This document shows, in pieces, positions 27,465-34,244 of a stretch of DNA of 47,617 nt (the stretch's first letter is position 1; each line of letters begins with the position of its first letter). The position numbers and the translations under genes are program-made. The notes beneath the pieces are model-generated. The model was given only the letters and a program-made list of their open reading frames with translations, was not told where the DNA came from and did not search any database. Source of the DNA: Streptococcaceae bacterium. Lineage in GTDB: Bacteria; Bacillota; Bacilli; Lactobacillales; Streptococcaceae. The stretch is taken from positions 1 to 47,617 of the forward strand of contig JAIRUZ010000048.1 in NCBI GenBank assembly GCA_031254115.1. Reading direction: 5' to 3'.

Positions 27465-27494
27465 ATCGTTCGCCCCTTTTTAAACCTTTTGTGC

Positions 27495-27507
27495 TACAAT
27501 AATTATA
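27495..27507. promoter_or_regulatory. Interleaved divergent -10 boxes of the CYTH gene and relQ
   Basis: Plus strand TGC-TACAAT (27495-27500) lies 13 bases before the CYTH ATG, predicting a leader of about 7 nt without ribosome site. Minus strand TGT-TATAAT (27507-27502) serves relQ. The two polymerase footprints exclude each other. Confidence 0.6.
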
Positions 27508-27513
27508 ACATTT

Positions 27514-28104
27514 ATGCCAACTAATTTAGAAATTGAGTACAAAACGCTGCTGTCAATGAGCGAATACGAAACCTTGCGCGCGCGTTTCTCGCATGTCAAG
27601 CCCGTGCGACAAGTCAATCATTATTTTGACACGACAGATTTTCAGCTTCGTGAAAAACGACTCGCTTTGCGGATTCGCACGTTCAAGCATTCGGCCGAAT
27701 TGACGCTCAAAGTGCCACTCGAAGTCGGCAACATGGAGCACAACATTACTTTGCCGCTTGGCGAGGCCGAGCAAATGATTGCTGACAAATCACTTTTGAG
27801 TGCTCTTTCTGACATTTCTGAAGTCTGTCAGCTGATAAAAGACGCTAACATCAAGCTGTCAGACGTCACGTGTATCGGCAGCCTCGCGACGACGCGCCAA
27901 GAATACCAGATGCCAATCGGCCTTGCAGCGCTTGACGCGAACAGTTATCTCGGCATGAGCGATTTTGAGTTTGAGCTCGAAGTCGACGACGCCGAGCGTG
28001 GCCAAGCCGATTTTAACGCCTTTTTAGCAGCCAATGCGATTGAATTTCGTTACGCCAGAAGCAAAGTCGTGCGCTTTCTTGACACCTTGCGACATCAAAA
28101 ATGA
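27514..28104 (+). CDS. CYTH domain protein (YjbK-like)
   Basis: Protein of 196 residues of the CYTH/triphosphate-tunnel family. LEIEYKT near the N-terminus supplies the ExExK signature, and charged strands such as LALRIRTFKHSAELTLKVP build the tunnel. Likely substrates are triphosphates such as thiamine triphosphate or inorganic triphosphate; the true one is unknown. It is divergent from relQ, the same pairing as yjbK and yjbM in Bacillus, suggesting a link to nucleotide alarmones. No ribosome site is seen. Confidence 0.88.
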   Translation: MPTNLEIEYKTLLSMSEYETLRARFSHVKPVRQVNHYFDTTDFQLREKRLALRIRTFKHSAELTLKVPLEVGNMEHNITLPLGEAEQMIADKSLLSALSDISEVCQLIKDANIKLSDVTCIGSLATTRQEYQMPIGLAALDANSYLGMSDFEFELEVDDAERGQADFNAFLAANAIEFRYARSKVVRFLDTLRHQK

Positions 28105-28132
28105 CTTACTCAAGTCCGGGTAAGTCATTTTT
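28097..28132. terminator. Bidirectional terminator between the CYTH gene and ylbG
   Basis: Stem AAAATGACTTAC/GTAAGTCATTTT between convergent stops only a base apart; it overlaps both gene ends. Confidence 0.85.
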
Positions 28133-28405
28133 TATGGCCTCATTTGTCTCGGAAAATGCAGCCGCGAAATCGTCTGATAACTCTGCCACACCGCCAATTT
28201 TCACGTCTGTCACATAATTTTGCGCCGCGAGCGTTTCCTGCAGCTTGCTGATTTCTACCGCGCGTGCGTAAAGACACACAAATTTATCCACTTTGCTCGT
28301 GTAGATCACGTCGCCAAATTTCGTCAAATTGCGCGCCTGGCGCATCGTTTTCAGATAAACATAAATAGGCCTGCGCCCAATCATCTCAAATTCTTCTGTG
28401 GGCAT
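28106..28405 (-). CDS. ylbG: YlbG family protein (DUF2129)
   Basis: Small protein of 99 residues with the family start RRPIYVYLKTMRQARNLTKFGDVIYTSKVDKFVCLY. Function is unknown; the gene is nearly always next to ylbF, as here, where its start lies 20 bases inside ylbF with AAAGGAGG upstream. Confidence 0.85.
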   Translation of the reverse strand: MPTEEFEMIGRRPIYVYLKTMRQARNLTKFGDVIYTSKVDKFVCLYARAVEISKLQETLAAQNYVTDVKIGGVAELSDDFAAAFSETNEAIKNDLPGLE

Positions 28406-28763
28406 GCTTTGTGCCTCCTTTTATGGGATTATACGTATTGACGGCAATCGTCGGGCTGATAGACGCTGCGATTTTTTCTGTCAGCGCTGACAAAAGCGCT
28501 TGTAGCTCATTTTCAGCAAGTTTGAGCTGATAGACTTTTTCATTGAGAGCGATTTCCTTTTGAAGCGCACGAATCTCAGGCCTGTAAGTCAAAAATGCGC
28601 GATTTTCGTCCAGACGTGCGACTTTCTCCTGCAAATCAGCATCTTCCTCAAACGCTTTTTTCGCGAGACGATACGACGACGCCTCAGAACTCGCCAAAAC
28701 CTCCTGCGTCAGCGCCTCTAAAACAGCGTCAATCTCAAACAATCTCTCGTCAATAGGTAACAT
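28386..28763 (-). CDS. ylbF: YlbF family protein
   Basis: Helical protein of 125 residues of the YlbF/YmcA group. In Bacillus these proteins form a complex that directs RNase Y in mRNA processing and competence. IDAVLEALTQEVLASSEASSYRLAKKAFEEDADLQEKVARLDENRAF is typical. I place the start at ATG 28763, 6 bases after a TGT-TATAAT box and without ribosome site. The ORF track instead runs 60 codons upstream through the promoter. One exact palindrome copy is read as LSALTE. Confidence 0.85.
   Translation of the reverse strand: MLPIDERLFEIDAVLEALTQEVLASSEASSYRLAKKAFEEDADLQEKVARLDENRAFLTYRPEIRALQKEIALNEKVYQLKLAENELQALLSALTEKIAASISPTIAVNTYNPIKGGTKHAHRRI
28480..28491. repeat. GTCAGCGCTGAC palindrome copy 6
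   Basis: Exact core in ylbF, read as LSALTE; the left flank extends to TTCTGTCAGC. Confidence 0.9.
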
Positions 28764-28769
28764 GTCTTT

Positions 28770-28775
28770 ATTATA
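28770..28775 (-). promoter_or_regulatory. Extended -10 box of ylbF, 6 nt before ATG
   Basis: TGT-TATAAT, AAAGAC, ATG on the minus strand. Confidence 0.7.
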
Positions 28776-28847
28776 ACATAAACAAGGGGACTTGCTTTTT
28801 TGTGAATTTTGTGTACAATAGTAACATATTTTAAAAAAGGAGATTTT

Positions 28848-30308
28848 ATGGTCAAAGACAAAACTTACATTCCACCGTATCACGAAACGCATCCGTCTGA
28901 AACTGAAGGGGAGAACCGCGGCCTGAAAAATCGTCACATTCAACTGATCGCAATCGCAGGCACCATCGGCACAGGGCTTTTCATGGGCGCCGGTAAGTCA
29001 ATCAGCTTGACGGGTCCTTCCATTCTTCTTGTTTACTTATTTATTGGCGGTCTCATGTTCGTCCTCCTGCGCGCCATCGGCTCCATGCTTTACATGGATC
29101 CAAGCCAACACTCATTTCTCAGCTTTGTGTTTCGCTACATCGGCCCGCGCACTGGCTATTTCATCCAATGGACCTATTGGCTCGTTGTCATTTTCATGGC
29201 AATGGCCGAATTAACCGCGATTGGCAGTTATTTGCAATACTGGCTGCCAAATGTGCCGCTCTGGGTCACCGAACCGCTGATTCTCGTTGTACTCTTTGGG
29301 CTCAACACGCTCAACGCCAAATTTTTTGGTGAAACCGAGTTTTGGTTTGGCATGATTAAAATCATCGCGATTGGCGCGATGATTCTGACTGCTATTATCC
29401 TGCTCGTCACGCATTTTGATTACAACAGCGTGCAGCATTATACCTCAACGTCAACGGGCAAGGCCGTTACCATGCACGCTGTGGGCTCTGCAAGCTTGAG
29501 CAATATTTTCAGCGGCTTTTCACTCTTTCCAAATGGCGGCATGAACTTTATCGCAAGCTTCCAGATGGTTATGTTTGCGTTCGTCGCTATGGAATTCATC
29601 GGAATGACGGCCGCCGAAACGGCCAATCCGCGCCCCACGCTCAAAAAAGCCATTCATCAGATTCCGTATCGAATCCTGATTTTCTATATTGGCGCACTTC
29701 TCGCCATCATGTCCATTATCACGTGGCATGATATTCCAGCGGACGCCTCGCCGTTTGTCATGGTTTTTCAGCTCATTGGCGTGACTTGGGCGGCAAGTCT
29801 TGTCAATTTTGTTGTCTTGACTTCCGCGTCATCTGCGCTTAATTCTGCGCTCTTCTCGACCTCGCGCAATTTGTACTCGCTCTCAGTCTCTAACGGCGAT
29901 AAAGCGCTCAAACCCTTTACAAAACTTTCAAAAAATGGTATTCCGCTCAATGCGCTGATTTTCACGGCTCTTCTCATCTTCTTAACACCCTTTATCACAC
30001 TGATTCCAGGCGTTGCCAATGCGTTTGTTGCCGTGACTGCCATTGCTACAAATCTTTTCCTTATCGTGTATGTCGTGACGCTCATAACCTATCTGCGCTA
30101 CCGCCGCTCGCCTGAGTTTGTCGGTGAAGTCTTCAAAACGCCGTGGATTTTGATTCCCGTGACCATCGTATTCTTCATCTTGATTTTTCTATCCCTCTTC
30201 TTCTTTAAGGACACGGCTGGCCCCGCAATTGGCGCTGTTATCTGGGTTATCGTCTTTGGCTTAGTTTCGTTCTTTAGAAAACCTGCACTGGAAACTGAAA
30301 AAGCATAA
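28848..30308 (+). CDS. Amino-acid permease (APC superfamily, AAT family)
   Basis: Membrane protein of 486 residues with twelve predicted helices. NRGLKNRHIQLIAIAGTIGTGLFMGAGKSISLTGPS is the AAT-family first helix, and FVAMEFIGMTAAETANPRPTLKKAIHQIPYRI matches the conserved segment after helix 6. It would import a neutral amino acid with protons; similarity by eye is to CycA/SerP-like transporters (serine, alanine, glycine), but specificity cannot be settled. TTGCTT-16-TACAAT lies upstream, followed by AAAAAAGGAGATTTT and ATG. It is monocistronic, with a terminator shared with clpP. Confidence 0.88.
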   Translation: MVKDKTYIPPYHETHPSETEGENRGLKNRHIQLIAIAGTIGTGLFMGAGKSISLTGPSILLVYLFIGGLMFVLLRAIGSMLYMDPSQHSFLSFVFRYIGPRTGYFIQWTYWLVVIFMAMAELTAIGSYLQYWLPNVPLWVTEPLILVVLFGLNTLNAKFFGETEFWFGMIKIIAIGAMILTAIILLVTHFDYNSVQHYTSTSTGKAVTMHAVGSASLSNIFSGFSLFPNGGMNFIASFQMVMFAFVAMEFIGMTAAETANPRPTLKKAIHQIPYRILIFYIGALLAIMSIITWHDIPADASPFVMVFQLIGVTWAASLVNFVVLTSASSALNSALFSTSRNLYSLSVSNGDKALKPFTKLSKNGIPLNALIFTALLIFLTPFITLIPGVANAFVAVTAIATNLFLIVYVVTLITYLRYRRSPEFVGEVFKTPWILIPVTIVFFILIFLSLFFFKDTAGPAIGAVIWVIVFGLVSFFRKPALETEKA

Positions 30309-30323
30309 CGCAACATCAACTAA

Positions 30324-30356
30324 AAAATTCCGCTGACGCTGTCAACTGGAATTTTT
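30324..30356. terminator. Bidirectional terminator between the permease and clpP
   Basis: AAAATTCC/GGAATTTT stem with a long loop that itself contains palindrome half-sites (GCTGACGCTGTC), between convergent genes. Confidence 0.7.
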
Positions 30357-30363
30357 TATTTTT

Positions 30364-30960
30364 TTATTTCAACTCATTACGCGTCATGATTTCATCAATG
30401 AAACCGTAAGCAAGCGTCTCTTCTGCCGTCATCCAATTATCACGCTCAGCGTCCGTATGAATTTGCTCAACAGACTTGCCTGAATTGTCTGAGAGAATCT
30501 TCTCAAGACGCACACGCGTTTTCTTGAGCTGCTCAGCAATAATCGTCATGTCCGTCTCTTGCGTGCCACCTTGCGCGCCGCCCATCGGCTGATGAATCAG
30601 ATATTCGGCATTTGGCAACATGAAACGTTTGCCCTTCGTTCCGCTTGATGCGATGATGGTGCCCATTGACGCCGCCATTCCCATGACAATCGTCTGAACG
30701 TCTGATTTGATGAAATTCATCGTATCAACAATCGCAAGGCCTGCGCTGACAGAGCCGCCGGGCGTATTGATGTACATGTAAATATCTTTCGTCGAATCTT
30801 GACCTTCAAGGAACAAAAGCTGTGCAATAATGGCGTTAGCCATTGTGTCCTCAACTTGCCCTTGAACCATAATAATCCGATCTTTCAGCAGACGTGAATA
30901 GATGTCGTAAGCGCGCTCACCGCGTGAGCTTTGTTCAATGACCGTAGGAATCATTACCAT
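30364..30960 (-). CDS. clpP: ATP-dependent Clp protease proteolytic subunit
   Basis: Serine protease of 198 residues forming the tetradecameric chamber used by ClpX/C/E. The catalytic triad is visible: Ser98 in GMAASMGT, His123 in YLIHQPMGG, and an Asp near 174 in AERDNWM. ATG follows TTGGAGAAACAAA. A CtsR box at the promoter marks it as part of the stress regulon. Confidence 0.97.
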   Translation of the reverse strand: MVMIPTVIEQSSRGERAYDIYSRLLKDRIIMVQGQVEDTMANAIIAQLLFLEGQDSTKDIYMYINTPGGSVSAGLAIVDTMNFIKSDVQTIVMGMAASMGTIIASSGTKGKRFMLPNAEYLIHQPMGGAQGGTQETDMTIIAEQLKKTRVRLEKILSDNSGKSVEQIHTDAERDNWMTAEETLAYGFIDEIMTRNELK

Positions 30961-31040
30961 TTTGTTTCTCCAATCTTTATAGACAGTTTATCAGTCAAAG
31001 CTTAACATAAGCTGTTTTAGCTATCACTTTGATACACGTA

Positions 31041-31069
31041 TGATACCATAAAGGTCAAAAAAGGTCAAA
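31041..31069 (-). promoter_or_regulatory. clpP promoter with CtsR box
   Basis: The direct repeat GGTCAAA-AAA-GGTCAAA (31053-31069 on the plus strand) is the CtsR operator. On the minus strand the first TTGACC is the -35, 17 bp from TATCAT, so CtsR covers the promoter. Confidence 0.92.
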
Positions 31070-31082
31070 CATTTAGATTCTC

Positions 31083-31111
31083 TTGTCAAATGGCGGATAA
31101 CTTGCTATAAT
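31083..31111 (+). promoter_or_regulatory. Promoter of the 31118 gene, -10 box 6 nt before ATG
   Basis: TTGTCA, 17-bp spacer ending TGC, TATAAT, AAAGCA, ATG: the best-formed promoter of the predicted leaderless set. Confidence 0.78.
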
Positions 31112-31117
31112 AAAGCA

Positions 31118-31648
31118 ATGAATCTATCACTTTTTATCGCCGTACTTTTTGGCATGGTATTTGGCGTCTTGCTTTTTTCGCTCGCACTCTTTTTGTATAG
31201 TCGCTTTGACGAAAATCGTTTCAAAAAACATTTGGCGATTGAAAAATTGTACAAAGAAATCGATGTCAGACGGAATCTCAATACAACAGTCATCGAGATT
31301 TTAAATCGTCCTGTCGCTGAGTCAGATTACACGCTCGTTGACCCACGCGAAGATGTCAAGGTCGCCTTCGCCGATTATCAGTTTTTGAAAAATTTCACGA
31401 GCTTGCACACGCTCTATATCCCGAGCTATTTCATGGATCAGTTTTTCACCAATCTCGCCAATCATCTGGCTGTGTTTGAAGACGTGGACGATTTGGCAAA
31501 TGGCGGTTATATTTTCAAAGACAGTCGCCGCATTTTTGAGGACTTTTCCGTCACCATCACCGACGAAGTGGAAGAAAAGAAAAAGGAACTTGAAGTCGCG
31601 AAAAACGTCTATCCTGCGCTCATAAAACGCCAAGAATTTCATATTTAA
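31118..31648 (+). CDS. Conserved-looking hypothetical membrane-anchored protein
   Basis: Protein of 176 residues that I do not recognise. Residues 4-27 form one membrane segment (LFIAVLFGMVFGVLLFSLALFLYS), probably an anchor. The rest is soluble and charged, with an aromatic middle part (FLKNFTSLHTLYIPSYFMDQFF) and a Glu/Lys-rich helix (DEVEEKKKELEVAKN) near the end. It is monocistronic between clpP and ftsW, with a good promoter and no ribosome site, so it is predicted leaderless. The codon use resembles its neighbours. Confidence 0.7.
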   Translation: MNLSLFIAVLFGMVFGVLLFSLALFLYSRFDENRFKKHLAIEKLYKEIDVRRNLNTTVIEILNRPVAESDYTLVDPREDVKVAFADYQFLKNFTSLHTLYIPSYFMDQFFTNLANHLAVFEDVDDLANGGYIFKDSRRIFEDFSVTITDEVEEKKKELEVAKNVYPALIKRQEFHI

Positions 31649-31666
31649 TGGAGCTGCTTCAATAAA

Positions 31667-31692
31667 AAACGCCCGAATTAAATCAGGCGTTT
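31667..31692. terminator. Bidirectional terminator between the 31118 gene and ftsW
   Basis: Stem AAACGCC/GGCGTTT, with A-run before and T-run after, between convergent genes and overlapping the ftsW stop. Confidence 0.85.
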
Positions 31693-32938
31693 ATTTTTTA
31701 TAGTTGGGGCGGTTACGCTCGTGGCGGCGTTGGAGTTCATTGAGATTCTCGAGACGCTCATGACTTTCGACGTTCAAGACGAGCGCGACAGCCAGCGAGA
31801 GGACAAAGAGCGAGGAGCCGCCTTGTGAAAGAAACGGAAACGTAACGCCCGTTTCTGGAATGAGGCCGATGGCGCCGCCAACATTGACAAAGGTTTGCAT
31901 GAGGAGCATGGTACCAACGCCGATGGCAATCATCGCGTTAAACGGATAGCGCGCGCGAATGCCCACGAGGTAAATTCGCAAAATCAGGAAAAACAAGACA
32001 CACAGAATCAAAACAGCGCCGATAACGCCCAATTCTTCGACGACAACAGGAAAGACAAAATCGGTAGAAGCAAACGGCAAATAGCCATTTTTTTCAATGG
32101 AATTGCCAAGACCGCGGCCAAACCAGCCGCCGTTTGAAATCGCATAATAGCCGTTCGCGATTTGGTGGCCTGCGTCCGCGAGAATGGCGGGCGTGCGAAA
32201 CGGATTGACAAAAGCAAGAAGGCGTTTATTGATGTAGCTGCCAGGAATGAGATTGCCGCCCGTCATAAATAAAAGAGCAAAAAACGCAAGAATTAGAAAT
32301 ACGAAAAATTTACCATAGCCCGTTGCCCAGCGAAACGAAATTCCACTTGACGCAATCAAAACAAGAGCGATAAGACCCATAATAATCGTATTTCCGAGGT
32401 CGGGCATGATCAATTCAATGAGAAGCATCAGCAGAATCCAAGCGCGCCAGCCGCGATAAATATTTTGATACCATTTGGGTTGATCAAAAATGGCTGTGAT
32501 GTCATTTTCGCGGATTTCTTTTTGCTTCGTGGCGAAAACGGAGGACAAATACCAGATCATGAACAATTTCGCAAATTCCGCGGGCTGAATGGTTCCAACA
32601 CCTGGAATCGGAATCCAACCGTGCGCACCATTGGCATACGTTCCCGGCCCAAAACGCGAATAAATCAAAAGGAATACCAAAACAAGCATCACAATCGCAA
32701 TCAGACGCTGACTTTTTATCGCGCGCAGCTTGATCCGAAAGACAATAAACATGCCGATTAACGAAAGGACGAAAAAGATGGATTGAGAAATAATCGGGCG
32801 GTAGAGGTTCGCGCCTTTTTCAAGTTGTGTGGGAACCGTCGTTGAAAAAACCATGATAAGTCCAAAAACAGCGAGAATCAGATACGGAATCAAAATGGAG
32901 AAATCAAGAAAATTGGTTTTTCTTAACTCAGTTTGCAT
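31691..32938 (-). CDS. ftsW: FtsW/RodA/SpoVE family peptidoglycan polymerase
   Basis: SEDS glycosyltransferase of 415 residues with about ten membrane helices. Diagnostic stretches are GWIPIPGVGTIQPAEFAKL (about 107-125), GNTIIMGLIAL, the periplasmic NGYYAISNGGWFGRGLG, and GLIPETGVTFPFLSQGGSSL near the C-terminus. FtsW is more likely than RodA by the QPAEFAK context, but the choice is not certain. The ATG lies 6 bases after a TGA-TAAAAT box with no ribosome site, so a leaderless message is predicted. Confidence 0.92.
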   Translation of the reverse strand: MQTELRKTNFLDFSILIPYLILAVFGLIMVFSTTVPTQLEKGANLYRPIISQSIFFVLSLIGMFIVFRIKLRAIKSQRLIAIVMLVLVFLLIYSRFGPGTYANGAHGWIPIPGVGTIQPAEFAKLFMIWYLSSVFATKQKEIRENDITAIFDQPKWYQNIYRGWRAWILLMLLIELIMPDLGNTIIMGLIALVLIASSGISFRWATGYGKFFVFLILAFFALLFMTGGNLIPGSYINKRLLAFVNPFRTPAILADAGHQIANGYYAISNGGWFGRGLGNSIEKNGYLPFASTDFVFPVVVEELGVIGAVLILCVLFFLILRIYLVGIRARYPFNAMIAIGVGTMLLMQTFVNVGGAIGLIPETGVTFPFLSQGGSSLFVLSLAVALVLNVESHERLENLNELQRRHERNRPNYKK

Positions 32939-32944
32939 ATTTCT

Positions 32945-32950
32945 ATTTTA
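32945..32950 (-). promoter_or_regulatory. Extended -10 box of ftsW, 6 nt before ATG
   Basis: TGA-TAAAAT, AGAAAT, ATG on the minus strand. Confidence 0.6.
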
Positions 32951-32991
32951 TCACATTCTAAATCGTTTCTAGCCAAATAACTGATTGAGGT

Positions 32992-33585
32992 TTACCTCTG
33001 CTTCAAAAGCCGCGCCAGTTGTACTTTTATCGCTTCTATCAGCGCTTGTCGCGTGCGTGTATTTTCCAAAATCACGTCGGCACGCGCACATTTTTCTTCA
33101 ATCGAAAATTGCGCGTCAAGTCGCGCATTCGCGGCTGCTTCTGTCAGCTGATTGCGCGCCACAAGGCGCGAGAGTTGAACATTTCGCGGCGCATAAACAA
33201 GCCAAATTTCATCGACTTCATTTTCATAATGTTGCTCAAAAAGCAGCGGAATATCCATGAAAACTAGGCTGTCAGCCGCTGCATCGCGCTGACGTAAAAG
33301 TTCAGAGCGCACAATCTTTTCTGTCAGCGCTGACAGCTTTTTATTGGCCGCTATGTCTGAAAAAACGAGCGCACCAAGCTTTGCACGGTCAACCGCGCCA
33401 TCAGCTGACAAAAAGTCGCCGCCAAAAGTTTCCGCAATCGCGCCTGACAGCGGCGCACCGGGTGCCTGCAACGCATGCACAACCTCGTCCGCGTCAATCA
33501 CTGCGTGCCCTTGCGCACGCAAATAGGCCGTCACTTGCGACTTCCCCGTCGCGATACCGCCCGTAATCCCAATTACTTTTTTCAT
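32992..33585 (-). CDS. coaE: Dephospho-CoA kinase
   Basis: Protein of 197 residues catalysing the last step of coenzyme A synthesis. P-loop GGIATGKS (9-16), VIDADEVVHAL and FMDIPLLFEQ are family motifs. The start is ATG 33585, 6 bases after a TGT-TATACT box. The ORF track begins 14 codons further up, which would put the start upstream of the promoter. It contains a full 16-base palindrome and several half-sites. No terminator is evident before the ftsW promoter. Confidence 0.92.
   Translation of the reverse strand: MKKVIGITGGIATGKSQVTAYLRAQGHAVIDADEVVHALQAPGAPLSGAIAETFGGDFLSADGAVDRAKLGALVFSDIAANKKLSALTEKIVRSELLRQRDAAADSLVFMDIPLLFEQHYENEVDEIWLVYAPRNVQLSRLVARNQLTEAAANARLDAQFSIEEKCARADVILENTRTRQALIEAIKVQLARLLKQR
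33321..33336. repeat. CTGTCAGCGCTGACAG palindrome copy 7
   Basis: Full 16-base palindrome in coaE, read as LSALTE. Confidence 0.92.
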
Positions 33586-33591
33586 AATCAA

Positions 33592-33597
33592 AGTATA
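33592..33597 (-). promoter_or_regulatory. Extended -10 box of coaE, 6 nt before ATG
   Basis: TGT-TATACT, TTGATT, ATG on the minus strand. Confidence 0.65.
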
Positions 33598-33721
33598 ACA
33601 AAAAAAAAGAGATTGGACTTGTTTCATTGGGCACGCAAGTTTTCTCTCATTTTCGGACGAATGTAGGCTGCAAATTATTCTAAAAAACTCATATTGAAAT
33701 ACGTTATTTCCGTTATTTTTT

Positions 33722-33767
33722 GGTATACTAGTGAGGGGTTAATCGCTGGTTGCTTGGGCGGCAAAAA
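33722..33767 (+). other. Intergenic stretch with possible plus-strand extended -10
   Basis: TGG-TATACT at 33722-33729 is followed by a GC-richer stretch (GGGGTTAATCGCTGG) and then the hairpin at 33768. No open frame is seen. It could start a small RNA or be noise. Confidence 0.25.
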
Positions 33768-33789
33768 AACTCTTGGCTAACCAAGAGTT
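33768..33789 (-). terminator. Terminator after the XRE regulator
   Basis: Perfect stem AACTCTTGG/CCAAGAGTT with CTAA loop, followed on the minus strand by TTTTTGCC. Confidence 0.85.
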
Positions 33790-33824
33790 CGTACGCTACT
33801 GATAACTGGGCGGACAAAATAAAT

Positions 33825-34184
33825 TTATGACTTTAGCGTTTTGCCGTTTGCCTTCAAAAAATCCCGAATCAGCGTACCAAGCTGTGAGCGCGTCGCATCG
33901 TCCAACTTGTAGTCCTTATACGTGTCCGCTTGTTCAAGCATTTGGTTCAAATCAAGCGTTTTTGGTCTGTAAGTCGTATCCAATTCCGATTTTTCAATAC
34001 CAAAAAAATCCGCCATCTTTTGTATGACACCGTGTGACGGAATCGTGCGAAGTTTGATATAATCGGTCAGCGTTGACGGAGCAATGCCAATCTCCTTTGC
34101 AAAATCTTTCTGAGAAAGCTTGCGCTGATGGAGATGCACCAAAATGTTTTCAGCAATAATTGCGTTATGTTCTCTTTTATCCAC
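33825..34184 (-). CDS. XRE-family transcriptional regulator
   Basis: Soluble protein of 119 residues. The helix-turn-helix is LSQKDFAKEIGIAPSTLTDYIKLRTIPSHGVIQKMADFFGI, in the Cro/CI style (about 29-70). The C-terminal 45 residues (LNQMLEQADTYKDYKLDDATRSQLGTLIRDFLK) form a helical oligomerisation or sensing part with no recognised domain. I place the start at GTG 34184, 6 bases after TGC-TATAAT with no ribosome site; the ATG at 34202 in the ORF track lies upstream of the -10 box. Leaderless phage-type repressors are known in lactococci. It is divergent from the membrane XRE gene, which it may control. Confidence 0.82.
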   Translation of the reverse strand: MDKREHNAIIAENILVHLHQRKLSQKDFAKEIGIAPSTLTDYIKLRTIPSHGVIQKMADFFGIEKSELDTTYRPKTLDLNQMLEQADTYKDYKLDDATRSQLGTLIRDFLKANGKTLKS

Positions 34185-34190
34185 AAAACT

Positions 34191-34196
34191 ATTATA
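34191..34196 (-). promoter_or_regulatory. Extended -10 box of the XRE regulator, 6 nt before GTG
   Basis: TGC-TATAAT, AGTTTT, GTG on the minus strand. A plus-strand TAAAAT at 34209 may serve the divergent gene. Confidence 0.65.
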
Positions 34197-34244
34197 GCAC
34201 AAATACCATAAAATGAACTAAATTTTCAAAGGAAATCGGCACTC

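Noticed and set aside
28764-28943. N-terminal 60 codons of the ylbF ORF
   Set aside because: They cover the -10 box and the divergent permease promoter; YlbF proteins start near MLPIDERLFE.
33586-33660. Pyrimidine/purine-rich run (AAAAAAAAA) upstream of coaE as a functional repeat
   Set aside because: A single homopolymer tract upstream of the -10 box; at most an UP-like element.
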